Source: Paenibacillus lycopersici
GTDB taxonomy: Bacteria > Bacillota > Bacilli > Paenibacillales > Paenibacillaceae
DNA length: 64,000 bases
Direction: 5' to 3'
Assembly (NCBI RefSeq): GCF_010119935.1
Contig: NZ_CP048209.1
Coordinates: 1,421,501-1,485,500, forward strand
Below, piece after piece: positions 32,331 through 41,251 of the stretch. Positions within the stretch are counted from its first letter, which is position 1. Each line of letters starts with the position of its first letter. A program made the translations under genes and the position numbers. A model generated the notes under the pieces. It saw only the letters and a program-made list of their open reading frames with translations, did no database searches and was not told where the DNA came from.

Positions 32331-34352
32331 ATGGGGGCAAAGCGGAAATGGCTGGCGCATCTGGGCACGATCGCGGTGATCGCGGCCGTCGTCACGGGAT
32401 GCAGCTCGAACGACACGGGCAGCACGAACGCGTCGAACAAGGCGGGCGATGCGGCGAACAAGCCGGGCAGCGGGACGAACGAGGCGGGCAAGGCGGAGAA
32501 TACGTCTGCGTCGAACAAGGCAAGCGGAACGAACGACGAAGGGAACAAAGGCACGGCGAATAACGGCGCTGCGGACGAGGTGCAGCCGATCCCGGCGGAT
32601 GTGCAGGATTCCTCCGATCTGCCGGATTGGAAAGGCAAGCAGCTCAGCCTGAACATCTGGTACTCGCATGGCACCGGGGGCGGCTTGATCGACACGCGCA
32701 AGTCCAAAGGCGACGTCGTGACGCCGGAGATCGCCCGCGTGACGGGCGTCACGCTCGATATCGCCAAGTCGTTCGACAACGCGGGACAGACCGCCGAAGT
32801 GAAGACGGGGCTGCTGGCCGCCTCGAACAACTGGCCGGCCCTGGTCGACAACGCGGACTTGAAGGCACTGGTGGACGCCGACAAGGTGTACGACCTGACG
32901 GAGCTGCTGCCCAAGTACGCGCCGAACATCATGCGCAAGATTCCGCTGTCGCTGAAGACGATCTGGGAAGGCGATTCGCGCGTATCCGCCGGCCAGAAGG
33001 GCAAAATCTACGCCGTGCCGACGACGCTGAGCATGCCGCTCACGGAGCTGGACAGCACGATCGACAAGAACAAGTACAGCTTCCTCTCCACGCCGGACGA
33101 TAACTTCAGCTACATTTGGGTGCGGGACGATATCCTGAAGAAGCTGTACCCGAACGCCAAGACGCAGAAGGAACTCGAAGCGATGTATGTCCAGAACGGC
33201 ACCTTCACCCAAGACCAGATCCTCGACGTGCCGATCAATTCCAAAGCAGACTTCGTCAATTTCCTCTACGACATCAAGAAGCTCGGCATCAAAGAAGGCA
33301 ATCAGCCGGTATCGCCGTTCTACACGTTCTCCGGCCAGGACAACTGGGCGCTCATGGCGTTCCTGGGCGGCCTGGTGGACGGCTATTCCATGGACAACAA
33401 CTACTTCACTTATTGGGATAAGCAGACGCAGAAGGTCGAGTTCATGTACGACAAGCCGTTCTTCAAGGAATCGCTCCGTACATGGGATCAGCTGCTGCGC
33501 GACGGCGTCGCGTCCAAGGAGGCGCTGCTCGACCCGTACAATACGTTCAAGGAGAAGCTCGACAACGGCATGTACGCCGTCAGCTACGCCTGGCTGCAGC
33601 CCGATCCGAGCGTGCTCGCGAAGGCCGGCAAGACGTATGCCTACCGCAAGGTGTACCTGAACATTCCGACGGACGACAGCCGCTACGTCATGTACAAGGC
33701 GGCGCCGGGGACGTTGGAGAACATCGCGATATTCAAGGACAAAGTAAAGCCGGAGGACGTGCCGCAAGTGCTGCGCTGGCTCGACTTCCTGGAATCGGAC
33801 GCGGGCGAGAAGCTGAATTTCTGGGGGCCGCGCAGCGCCGGACTGTTCAAGGAGGACGCGGACGGCAAGCGAACCTACGTCGATCCGGAGCTCGAGCAGC
33901 ACATGGTCTACCAGCAGCCGAGCCCCAAAGGCCTCTTCTATAACTTGAAGAACGGCACGGCGGACTCCGGCCTGCACAATTATTTCAGCTACGCGACGAC
34001 CAGCAAGTTCAGTCCGATCTACTCGTACGACCGCGAGCGCAATGCGAGCGACGTCTATAAATTCTTCAATATCGCGCTCGTGCGGCCGTTCAAGGAAGTC
34101 GTCTCGCTCACGCCGGACATTTACAACTACACGGCGGACATCCCGGAAGCCGACAAGGCATGGAAAGCGCGGACGGCGTTCGAGAACGCGCTGACGAAAG
34201 TGATCGCGGCTTCGTCCGACAGCCAATTCGAGAAGCTGTACAACGATTTCGTCACGATCGCGCAGAAAAGCGGTTATACCGACGAGCTGGCGCAGAAAAT
34301 CGATGCCGCCTTCCGCGTCAAGAACGCGGACAACATGGACAGCTTGAAATAA
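32331..34352 (+). CDS. Extracellular solute-binding lipoprotein (LplA-like, carbohydrate ABC importer)
   Basis: 673 residues, long for the family. The signal peptide ends AAVVTGC (Cys24), followed by an Asn/Gly/Ala-rich linker to about residue 80 and a type 1 binding-protein fold with WKGKQLSLNIWYSH and SPFYTFSGQDNWALMAFLGG. This size is typical of the Paenibacillus LplA-like proteins working with LplB/YtcP permeases and lacking a local ATPase, which is shared (MsmX type). The 154 bases before it contain no clear promoter, so it may be read through from the kinase gene. Substrate is unknown, probably an oligosaccharide. Confidence 0.9.
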   Translation: MGAKRKWLAHLGTIAVIAAVVTGCSSNDTGSTNASNKAGDAANKPGSGTNEAGKAENTSASNKASGTNDEGNKGTANNGAADEVQPIPADVQDSSDLPDWKGKQLSLNIWYSHGTGGGLIDTRKSKGDVVTPEIARVTGVTLDIAKSFDNAGQTAEVKTGLLAASNNWPALVDNADLKALVDADKVYDLTELLPKYAPNIMRKIPLSLKTIWEGDSRVSAGQKGKIYAVPTTLSMPLTELDSTIDKNKYSFLSTPDDNFSYIWVRDDILKKLYPNAKTQKELEAMYVQNGTFTQDQILDVPINSKADFVNFLYDIKKLGIKEGNQPVSPFYTFSGQDNWALMAFLGGLVDGYSMDNNYFTYWDKQTQKVEFMYDKPFFKESLRTWDQLLRDGVASKEALLDPYNTFKEKLDNGMYAVSYAWLQPDPSVLAKAGKTYAYRKVYLNIPTDDSRYVMYKAAPGTLENIAIFKDKVKPEDVPQVLRWLDFLESDAGEKLNFWGPRSAGLFKEDADGKRTYVDPELEQHMVYQQPSPKGLFYNLKNGTADSGLHNYFSYATTSKFSPIYSYDRERNASDVYKFFNIALVRPFKEVVSLTPDIYNYTADIPEADKAWKARTAFENALTKVIAASSDSQFEKLYNDFVTIAQKSGYTDELAQKIDAAFRVKNADNMDSLK

Positions 34353-34422
34353 GCCAATGCATACGCGGAATGCCGTCTTCGCGCGCGGGGGCGGCATTCC
34401 GGAGCTAACGGGAGTGATCGAC

Positions 34423-35337
34423 GTGACGGCTTTACGAACGTTCAAGAAACGGGTCGCCAAGAACGGCCAATTATATCTGCTGCTCTTCCCGGCCTTCGCG
34501 CTGGTCTTCGTCTTCGCCTATATTCCGATGCCGGGCGTCGTCTTGTCCTTCATGAACTACGACATGTTCGAAGGATTCAGCGGCAGCGAATGGGTGGGCC
34601 TGGAGCATGTGCGGGCGATCTTCGAGCTTCCGATGATGACGGAATCGATCTGGAATACGCTGCTGGTCAGCATCCTGACGCTTGTCGTCTGCTTCCCGGC
34701 CCCGATCATGCTGGCAATCCTGTTGAACGAGCTCAGGCTGGCCGTGTTCAAGCGGGTCGTGCAGACCGTGTTCTATCTGCCGCATTTTCTGTCGTGGATC
34801 TCGGTCATCGGCATCGCCTACGGGTTCTATGCCCTCTATGGCCCGCTCAACGATCTGCGTATCTTCCTGTTCGGGCCCGGCACGGAGCGCCTCATGTTCC
34901 TGGCCAACCAGCACTGGTTCATTCCGAACGTGCTGCTGCTGTCGATGTGGAAGGAGCTCGGCTGGAGCACGATCATCTTCCTTGCATCGATCGCATCCAT
35001 CGACCAGCAACTGTACGAAGCGGCCTACATGGACGGCGCGGGCCGGTTCAAGCAGACGCTCCACGTCACGCTTCCGGGGATCGTTCCGACCATCGTCATC
35101 CTGCTCATTTTGAATTTGGGCAACCTGTTCCAGAGCAATTTCGAGCTGATCTACGGTCTGCAGAACCCGTACGTCAATTTCGAGGTCATCTCGACCATCG
35201 TGTTCAAGCAGGGCATTCAGCAAGGCGCGTACGGCTTGGCGACCGCGCTCGGCTTCGTTCAAGGACTCGTCGCTCTCGTGCTGACGATCACGGCGAACAG
35301 GATCGCCCGCAAAGCGAGCGGCATCGGCATTTGGTAA
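34423..35337 (+). CDS. ABC sugar permease, LplB-like
   Basis: A 304-residue permease with six predicted helices. The EAA loop reads YEAAYMDGAGRFKQTLHVTLPGI, and the N-terminal LYLLLFPAFALVFVFAYIPM and VVLSFMNYDMF are typical of the LplB branch. It pairs with the next permease to form the channel. The start is set at GTG 34423, eight bases after CGGGAG. An earlier GTG (34414) overlaps that ribosome binding site. Confidence 0.92.
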   Translation: MTALRTFKKRVAKNGQLYLLLFPAFALVFVFAYIPMPGVVLSFMNYDMFEGFSGSEWVGLEHVRAIFELPMMTESIWNTLLVSILTLVVCFPAPIMLAILLNELRLAVFKRVVQTVFYLPHFLSWISVIGIAYGFYALYGPLNDLRIFLFGPGTERLMFLANQHWFIPNVLLLSMWKELGWSTIIFLASIASIDQQLYEAAYMDGAGRFKQTLHVTLPGIVPTIVILLILNLGNLFQSNFELIYGLQNPYVNFEVISTIVFKQGIQQGAYGLATALGFVQGLVALVLTITANRIARKASGIGIW

Positions 35338-35359
35338 ACGGAGAGGAGCAGGCGAAGCG

Positions 35360-36259
35360 ATGAGATACGACAGTCTAGGATCCAGGCTTTTCGGCTGGGC
35401 GAACATCGCCTTCATGGTGTTGTTCGCCTGCGCGTCGATTTATCCGTACATCAACACGTTCGCCGTCGCGCTCAACGACGGCACGGACACGATGCTCGGG
35501 GGCATCACGGTGTATCCCCGCCAGTTCACGCTGGCGAATTTCCACTCGCTGCTCGCGGACGACAGCATTATCCGCGCGCTCGCGCTGTCCGTCGTGCGGG
35601 TCGTCGTCGGCACCGCGCTCGCGCTGCTCGTCCAATTCACTGCGGCTTACGTCTTCGCCAACCGCGGATTGTACGGCCGGACGACGCTGCTCGTCTACTT
35701 CATGATCCCGATGTTTTTCGGCGGGGGGCTGATTCCTACGTATCTGCTCTACTCCAAGCTGCACCTGCTCAATAACTTTCTGGTCTACGTGCTGCCCGGC
35801 GCGTTCGCGTTCTTCAACATGATCATTATCCGCACGTACCTGTACACGATTCCCGACAGCTTGGTCGAGTCGGCGAAGATGGACGGCGCCGGCGAGTTTC
35901 GCATCTTGAGCAGAATCATTCTGCCGCTGTCGATGCCGATCGTGGCGACCATCGCGCTGTGGACCGCCGTCAATAACTGGAACGACTGGACGACGACCTT
36001 GACGTTCGTCACGGATCAGAGCCTGTTCACGCTGCAGTACAAGCTGATGCAGATCATCAAGGAAAGCGACATGGCGGCCAGCTTGATCCAGGAAGCGCTC
36101 CAGCGCGGCGATACGACGGCGCAGAGCCGCGTCCGGATCACGCCGGATTCGATCCGGTCGGCGCAGGTCATCCTGACGACGCTGCCGATCATTCTCGTGT
36201 ACCCGTTCCTGCAGAAGTATTTCATCAAGGGAGCTTTGATCGGGTCGGTGAAGGAGTAG
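35360..36259 (+). CDS. ABC sugar permease, YtcP-like
   Basis: A 299-residue permease of the YtcP/CUT1 type with six predicted helices and the EAA loop VESAKMDGAGEFRILSRIILPLSMPI. The C-terminus YPFLQKYFIKGALIGSVKE is the usual ending of this subfamily. It starts 22 bases after the LplB-like gene behind GAGAGGAGCAGG. The following 300 bases (36260-36559) hold GC-rich short repeats such as GGGGCGCCG and no gene. Confidence 0.93.
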   Translation: MRYDSLGSRLFGWANIAFMVLFACASIYPYINTFAVALNDGTDTMLGGITVYPRQFTLANFHSLLADDSIIRALALSVVRVVVGTALALLVQFTAAYVFANRGLYGRTTLLVYFMIPMFFGGGLIPTYLLYSKLHLLNNFLVYVLPGAFAFFNMIIIRTYLYTIPDSLVESAKMDGAGEFRILSRIILPLSMPIVATIALWTAVNNWNDWTTTLTFVTDQSLFTLQYKLMQIIKESDMAASLIQEALQRGDTTAQSRVRITPDSIRSAQVILTTLPIILVYPFLQKYFIKGALIGSVKE

Positions 36260-36559
36260 CGGCCGCGTCCCCGGCTGTCGACGCCGGGCCGGGGCGCCGG
36301 CTTAACGATACCGGGGTTGGGGCGCCGCCGTCCAAGAACATAAGCGCCGCCTCCTATCGGGGCGTCGTCATTCAACAACGCACGCTCCGCCTCTATGCCG
36401 AGGAGCCGTCACTCGCCAACGCAAGTGCCGCCTCTATGCGCGCGAGAAGTGCAAATAAGCCCCTAATGTGCAGCATAGACCGTATGCCTCCGCGCCGGGC
36501 GGCGGCTATAATCAGCCTATCTCCAATACGCAGGGCCGAAAGGGGCATATGGGCGAACG

Positions 36560-38527
36560 ATGAGAACGATAACGGGAGCGAAACGGTACGGGCGCGCGCC
36601 GCGCTGGGCCGAGCTGGAACGGACGCTGATCGATCGGATGAACGCTTCGGCGGAGCCGCTGCTTGCGAAATACGTCCATCCGGACGGGACGATTCTATGG
36701 CCGACGACGCCGGACCATACCGGCATCGACGCGCTTGACGACGCGTACGAGAGCTTTCACAATTGGCCGCTGTTCTATATGATCGGCGGCGACGACCGGT
36801 TCCTGGCCTGGTCGCAAAAGGAATTCGACGCCATCACCCGCCAGTTCGGGCGCTATGACTGCGGCCATGGCCATCCGATGGTGGTGAACGAGTACGAGCA
36901 GGGCTACGATTGGTTCCATCAGGCCGAGGGGTACCTGTTCTTCTATTTGCAGTGCATGGCCGCCGGACCGGGAGACGCCCGGAACCGCGAACGCGCCAAA
37001 CGCTTCGCGGGATTGTACATGAACGAGGACCCGGCCGCGCCGAATTACGACGAGGCGCTTAATTTGATTCGCGGCGCTCACACCGGCAGCATGGGACCGG
37101 CTTACCGCAATTTCACGGGCGAGCCCTGGCTTTACGAGGAGTGGAAGAAGTGGTGGGGGCTTCCCTTTCACGATATTCCCGGCGTGACCTCCGTCTACGA
37201 CCTGGCCGATCCGCATAAAGCGGCGCTGATGGGGAAGGCGATCCAGGCGCGCCAAGCGCGAGGCGACGTGCCGGTCAATATCGGCGTCACGACGATGGCG
37301 GCCAACGCCTGGCTGCTGACGGGCGAGGAGAAGTACGCCGCCTGGACGCTGCGTTATATCGACGGCTGGCTGGAACGCGTCGAGCGGAACGGCGGCATCG
37401 TACCGGATAACGTAGGTCTTGGCGGCATGATCGGCGAGCATATCGACGGCAAATGGTACGGCGGCTACTACGGCTGGACATGGCCGCACGGCTGGGATGC
37501 CATCGGCAACGCGATGATCGTCGGCGCGGAGAACGGCTATCTCGTCTCGGGCGACGAACGCTACCTCGAATTGCTGCGCTCGCAGCTCGACGTCTTGATC
37601 GCGCGTGGCGTGGAGCGGGACGGCCTGCTCCACGTGCCGCATAAGTACGGCGATCCCGGCGCGATGTTCATGACGTCGAACGCACATGCGATCGCGTCGA
37701 GCGAAGGAATCGACCTGTCGGCGGACGGCTGGTTCGAGTTCCGTCCGGCGGAAGGCAAATTCGCGGCGCATCTCTGGTACATGTCGCAGCGGGCGGACGA
37801 CCTGGAGCGGCTGAAGCGGATGCGCAATCCGCAAGGCGCGGAGTGGACGTCGATCGGCAGATCCTCGTCCAAGAACCAAGGCGGTCACGAGACCGCATGG
37901 ATCGCCTATCTGGAAGGGCGCTATCCCGACTATCCGGAAGCGATCCTGACGTACAATCTGGAACAGGTCGGGGAACGGCTGCTGTTCATGGAGACGGACG
38001 CGCAGGATCCGGCCGAATACAAGGATTGGTACTTGCAGGTCCGCAATCCGATTACGGCCGAAGGGCTCGTCAATCTGACGATGGGCGGCCTGCAGCCGGA
38101 ATATAACGGCGGACTGCCGATGGTGCGGCTGATGTATTACGACGTCCGGCGCAGCCGGCCGGGGCTGCCGCTTGACGTCGGCGCGCTCGTGTCGGGGATG
38201 GACGCGGCGTCCGTTACCGTGACGCTCGTCAACCTGCATCCGACCGAGGAACGCGAGCTTATCGTTCGCGCGGGCGCCTATGGCGAGCATCGGTTCACGT
38301 CCGCGATTCATGCCGCCGCCGATGCCGATGCCGTTGTCTCCGGCAGCGCGGCGGCCGAAGAGACATTCATCGGGGATTCGACGTTCAAGCTTCGTCTGCT
38401 GCCGGGCTGCGAATGGAGCGCCGTGATCGGCATGGAGCGTTTCGTCGGGCAGCCGTGCTACGCGGGACATGAACCATGGGGCGCGGCGAAGCCTTCCGCT
38501 TCCGAATCGGCGGGGGAGGGCGCGTAG
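36560..38527 (+). CDS. Large uncharacterised protein, probable (alpha/alpha)-barrel glycosidase-like enzyme
   Basis: 655 residues, no signal peptide, so probably cytoplasmic. Residues about 25-480 have spaced helices rich in Trp, Tyr and Gly-Asp turns typical of (alpha/alpha)6-toroid enzymes (YESFHNWPLFYMIGGDDRF, GWTWPHGWDAIGNAMIVG). The rest looks like a beta domain. No known catalytic signature was recognised, so family and reaction are open: a lyase, hydrolase or epimerase of the imported sugar are candidates. The start codon lies 13 bases after GAAAGGGG, somewhat far. ATAATC at 36510 may be part of a promoter, but no matching -35 is seen. The next gene abuts it directly. Confidence 0.65.
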   Translation: MRTITGAKRYGRAPRWAELERTLIDRMNASAEPLLAKYVHPDGTILWPTTPDHTGIDALDDAYESFHNWPLFYMIGGDDRFLAWSQKEFDAITRQFGRYDCGHGHPMVVNEYEQGYDWFHQAEGYLFFYLQCMAAGPGDARNRERAKRFAGLYMNEDPAAPNYDEALNLIRGAHTGSMGPAYRNFTGEPWLYEEWKKWWGLPFHDIPGVTSVYDLADPHKAALMGKAIQARQARGDVPVNIGVTTMAANAWLLTGEEKYAAWTLRYIDGWLERVERNGGIVPDNVGLGGMIGEHIDGKWYGGYYGWTWPHGWDAIGNAMIVGAENGYLVSGDERYLELLRSQLDVLIARGVERDGLLHVPHKYGDPGAMFMTSNAHAIASSEGIDLSADGWFEFRPAEGKFAAHLWYMSQRADDLERLKRMRNPQGAEWTSIGRSSSKNQGGHETAWIAYLEGRYPDYPEAILTYNLEQVGERLLFMETDAQDPAEYKDWYLQVRNPITAEGLVNLTMGGLQPEYNGGLPMVRLMYYDVRRSRPGLPLDVGALVSGMDAASVTVTLVNLHPTEERELIVRAGAYGEHRFTSAIHAAADADAVVSGSAAAEETFIGDSTFKLRLLPGCEWSAVIGMERFVGQPCYAGHEPWGAAKPSASESAGEGA

Positions 38528-39265
38528 ATGCGATACGTCATGATGAAGCCCGACGAGATCCGGGAGGCGGTGCGGCGCAACGTGCCGGTGCTGCTCGCGG
38601 CCGGAGCGGTCGAGTATCACGGTCCCCATCTGCCGATCGGCACGGACGTCCTGATCGCTGAGAGCCTGATCGAACGGGTAGCCGGGAGATGCGAATGCAT
38701 CGTGTTGCCGCCGCTGCCGTTCGCGCCGACGATGCTGTGGGCGGCCGGGCCTGCGGACGGCGAGTTCGATTTCGATCCCGACGCGCTGGCCGGCTATGCG
38801 GAGGAGCTGTTCCGCGGGCTGCTCGCCGTCGGCTTCCGGCGCATCTATGTCGTCCAGCATCATCAGGGACGCGAAGGACTTCCCGCGCTGACGCTGAGAC
38901 GGGCAGCCGCCAAGGTGACCCGTGCGCTTACGCTGGACTGGGGGGCGGAATGGGGCAGGGAGCGGGCGCCGCTGCCGGAACCGGCTATTTTCTCGCTCAT
39001 ACGCGTGGCGCAGATCGATGAATTCGCGGCGTACGCGTCGCCGGAAGCCGAGCGGATTCCGATCGGCCATGCGGGCAAAGGCGAGACGCAGCTCATATGG
39101 GCCGCTTACCCGGATGCCGTAGAAATGGATAAATTCCACGCGCTGGCGGCGAGCGAGCCGCTGCCTTCCTGGCTGCTCGACACGGCGGAGGCATCGCGCG
39201 AGGAAGGGGAACGGTGGCTGGACTTCTGCGCGGAGGGCTGGGTCAAGGAGCTTACGAGAGCGTAG
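38528..39265 (+). CDS. Creatininase family protein
   Basis: A 245-residue metal-dependent amidohydrolase-like protein. The metal motif AAGAVEYHGPHLPIGTDVLIAESL carries Glu, His and Asp ligands, and VVQHHQGREG supplies another His. Family members act on creatinine, formamides or redox-cofactor precursors, and many in sugar loci are unassayed. It begins at the base after the stop of the barrel protein, so the two are certainly co-translated and probably act in one pathway. A strong terminator follows. Confidence 0.88.
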   Translation: MRYVMMKPDEIREAVRRNVPVLLAAGAVEYHGPHLPIGTDVLIAESLIERVAGRCECIVLPPLPFAPTMLWAAGPADGEFDFDPDALAGYAEELFRGLLAVGFRRIYVVQHHQGREGLPALTLRRAAAKVTRALTLDWGAEWGRERAPLPEPAIFSLIRVAQIDEFAAYASPEAERIPIGHAGKGETQLIWAAYPDAVEMDKFHALAASEPLPSWLLDTAEASREEGERWLDFCAEGWVKELTRA

Positions 39266-39335
39266 ACCGAGCGTTGCTCGGCATCGGCAACGGCTGGAAT
39301 TCGGCGCTGCCGCAGGGCTAATCGGCCTGTTATAT

Positions 39336-39373
39336 CGATGGGGGGAGCCTTCGCGGCTCCCCCCATCGTACGT
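39336..39373 (+). terminator. Strong terminator after the creatininase gene
   Basis: CGATGGGGGGAGCC (39336-39349) pairs perfectly with GGCTCCCCCCATCG (39355-39368) around the loop TTCGC, with TTTTT shortly after. It marks the end of the first YesMN-ABC cluster. Confidence 0.85.
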
Positions 39374-39426
39374 TTTTCACACGTTCATCGCACCAAATTC
39401 CAACTAAATTGTTCGGCGGCCGGGGC

Positions 39427-39461
39427 TATAATGAGAGGGATCGTCTACTAAAGCGCTTACA
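39427..39461 (+). promoter_or_regulatory. -10 element and cre-like site before the second sensor kinase
   Basis: A perfect TATAAT (39427-39432) is followed 15 bases later by CTAAAGCGCTTACA (39448-39461), which matches 12 of 14 positions of the CcpA box TGWAANCGNTNWCA. The -35 region is poor. A cre site just after the start of transcription normally means glucose repression. Confidence 0.6.
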
Positions 39462-39493
39462 TTCATTCGCGACCCTGAGGAGGCTGACACTTT

Positions 39494-41251
39494 TTGCTGC
39501 ACAGCTATTTCGGCCTGTCTATGACGCATTCGCTCAAATCCCGCTTGATCGTCGTCTTGCTCTTCGCGGCGGTATTCCCGGTCTCGCTGATCGGCGGCAT
39601 ATCCTACTATACCATCACCCAGCTTCAGGCCGGGAAATTGGAGAAGGGCATTCAGAATACGCTGGATCAGGAGAAGATGAACCTGGACGCGACGCTCAGC
39701 AACATGGATTACGCCTCCCAGCAGCTCGCCTTGTTCGGCGATATTCGCAATCACTACAAGGAGTACGTCAGCCGCAAGGATCCGCTGGATCGCGCGGATA
39801 TCGAGAAAGACGTGTACAAGTATACGACCATCGTTAACTATACCAACCCCGATCTTGGATTCATGTCCTATTACTTCCCGGATGACGACGCGTTTCTCTT
39901 CTCCAATATGAACGTCAATCCCGACTTGCATATCGCTCGATTCTCGAAGATCGCCACGCCCTACGCCGGCCTTCAGTTCCTCGGTCCCCACCGCACGCTC
40001 TATCCGTACAGCGACAATACGGTGCTGTCCGTGCTGCGCACCGTAAGCGGCGGATCGGGCGAGAAGCGAATCGCCGTATATATCGAGACGAACTTCAAAG
40101 TATTCCGGGACCGGCTCTCGAGCCTACCCTACGGCATGCCGATCGCCCATATCTTGCTGAGCTCGGACGGCCAAACGATCTACAGCGAGAACGCCGATGC
40201 ATTTCCGCTCGGGCAGCCGGTCTCCATGGAGAAGGTGCAAGGCCGACCGTACTTCCGCCAAGGCGATTATATTCTGTTCGTCTCGAAGGGAGCCATCGGA
40301 TGGACGCTGCTGACCGTCGTTCCGAAGACGGAGTTTTTCCGCGAAAGGAACGATTGGATCCTGCACTTCGCGCTGGTCGGACTGCTGTCGGTCGCGATCA
40401 GCCTGGTGCTCGCTTGGCTGATTTGGCGGACGATCTATCGCCCGCTCGTTCGCGTGAATCGGTATTTGCAGCATATCGCGGCGACGCGCTTCAACGAACC
40501 GATCCGTCCGACGGGCGTCACCGAATTCGACGAGCTGCTCGGCACGTTCGGATATATGAAGAGCGAGATTGTCAATTTGCTGGCCGAAGTCGAGTCGAAG
40601 GAACGGAATAAGCGCGAACTGGAAGTGGAGAAGCTGCTCTACCAGATCAACCCGCATTTTATCCACAATACGCTCAACACGGTGCAGTGGCTGGCGAAGA
40701 TGAACGGCCAGCGCGATATTTTCGAACTGGTGTCCTACTTTATCGAGGTGCTCGATTATAACCTCGGCAAGGAAGGCAAAGTCGTGACGGTCAGGCAGGA
40801 GCTCAAGGCGCTGGACGATTACGTCAGCCTGCAGCGCATCCGCTATCAGCATCAGTTCCATGTGGTGTACGACATCGACGAGCGGGCGAAGGACGTTCCG
40901 TTCCCGAGGTTCCTGCTGCAGCCCTTGGTGGAGAACGCGCTGTATCACGGCTTCCGGAACAAGAACGGTTACATAACGGTTGGAATGGCCTTGGAAGAAG
41001 ACGGCGGCATCCTCATACGCATCGCGGATAACGGCGAAGGAATGTCGCCGGAGCAGCTCGGCAAGCTGTTCGAGAAGCCGGCAGAGGGCGCCAAAAAGGC
41101 AGGGCTCGGCATCGGGCTGTCGTATGTTCACAAGATGCTTCACTCATTTTACGGCGATCGTTTCGTCCTCGGAGCGACGAGCGAAGCGGGAGCCGGCACG
41201 ACGATCACGATCCGGCTTCCCGCGCGGATGGAGGGGACATCAGATGATTAG
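39494..41251 (+). CDS. YesM-like sensor histidine kinase (second cluster)
   Basis: A 585-residue membrane kinase. Helices at about residues 15-40 and 290-312 flank an extracellular Cache-like sensor. Then come HAMP, the kinase box YQINPHFIHNTLNTVQWL with His388, the N box LLQPLVENALYHGF, and G boxes ADNGEGMS and GLGIGLSYV. The start is TTG 39494 after GAGGAGGCTG. ATG 39521 is an alternative. Its last eight bases overlap the response-regulator gene. The cre-like site upstream suggests catabolite control. Confidence 0.92.
   Translation: MLHSYFGLSMTHSLKSRLIVVLLFAAVFPVSLIGGISYYTITQLQAGKLEKGIQNTLDQEKMNLDATLSNMDYASQQLALFGDIRNHYKEYVSRKDPLDRADIEKDVYKYTTIVNYTNPDLGFMSYYFPDDDAFLFSNMNVNPDLHIARFSKIATPYAGLQFLGPHRTLYPYSDNTVLSVLRTVSGGSGEKRIAVYIETNFKVFRDRLSSLPYGMPIAHILLSSDGQTIYSENADAFPLGQPVSMEKVQGRPYFRQGDYILFVSKGAIGWTLLTVVPKTEFFRERNDWILHFALVGLLSVAISLVLAWLIWRTIYRPLVRVNRYLQHIAATRFNEPIRPTGVTEFDELLGTFGYMKSEIVNLLAEVESKERNKRELEVEKLLYQINPHFIHNTLNTVQWLAKMNGQRDIFELVSYFIEVLDYNLGKEGKVVTVRQELKALDDYVSLQRIRYQHQFHVVYDIDERAKDVPFPRFLLQPLVENALYHGFRNKNGYITVGMALEEDGGILIRIADNGEGMSPEQLGKLFEKPAEGAKKAGLGIGLSYVHKMLHSFYGDRFVLGATSEAGAGTTITIRLPARMEGTSDD

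Noticed and set aside
36477..36512. Promoter TAGACC...TATAAT before the barrel-protein gene
   Set aside because: The spacer would be 24 bases, too long for sigma-A, and no better -35 is present.
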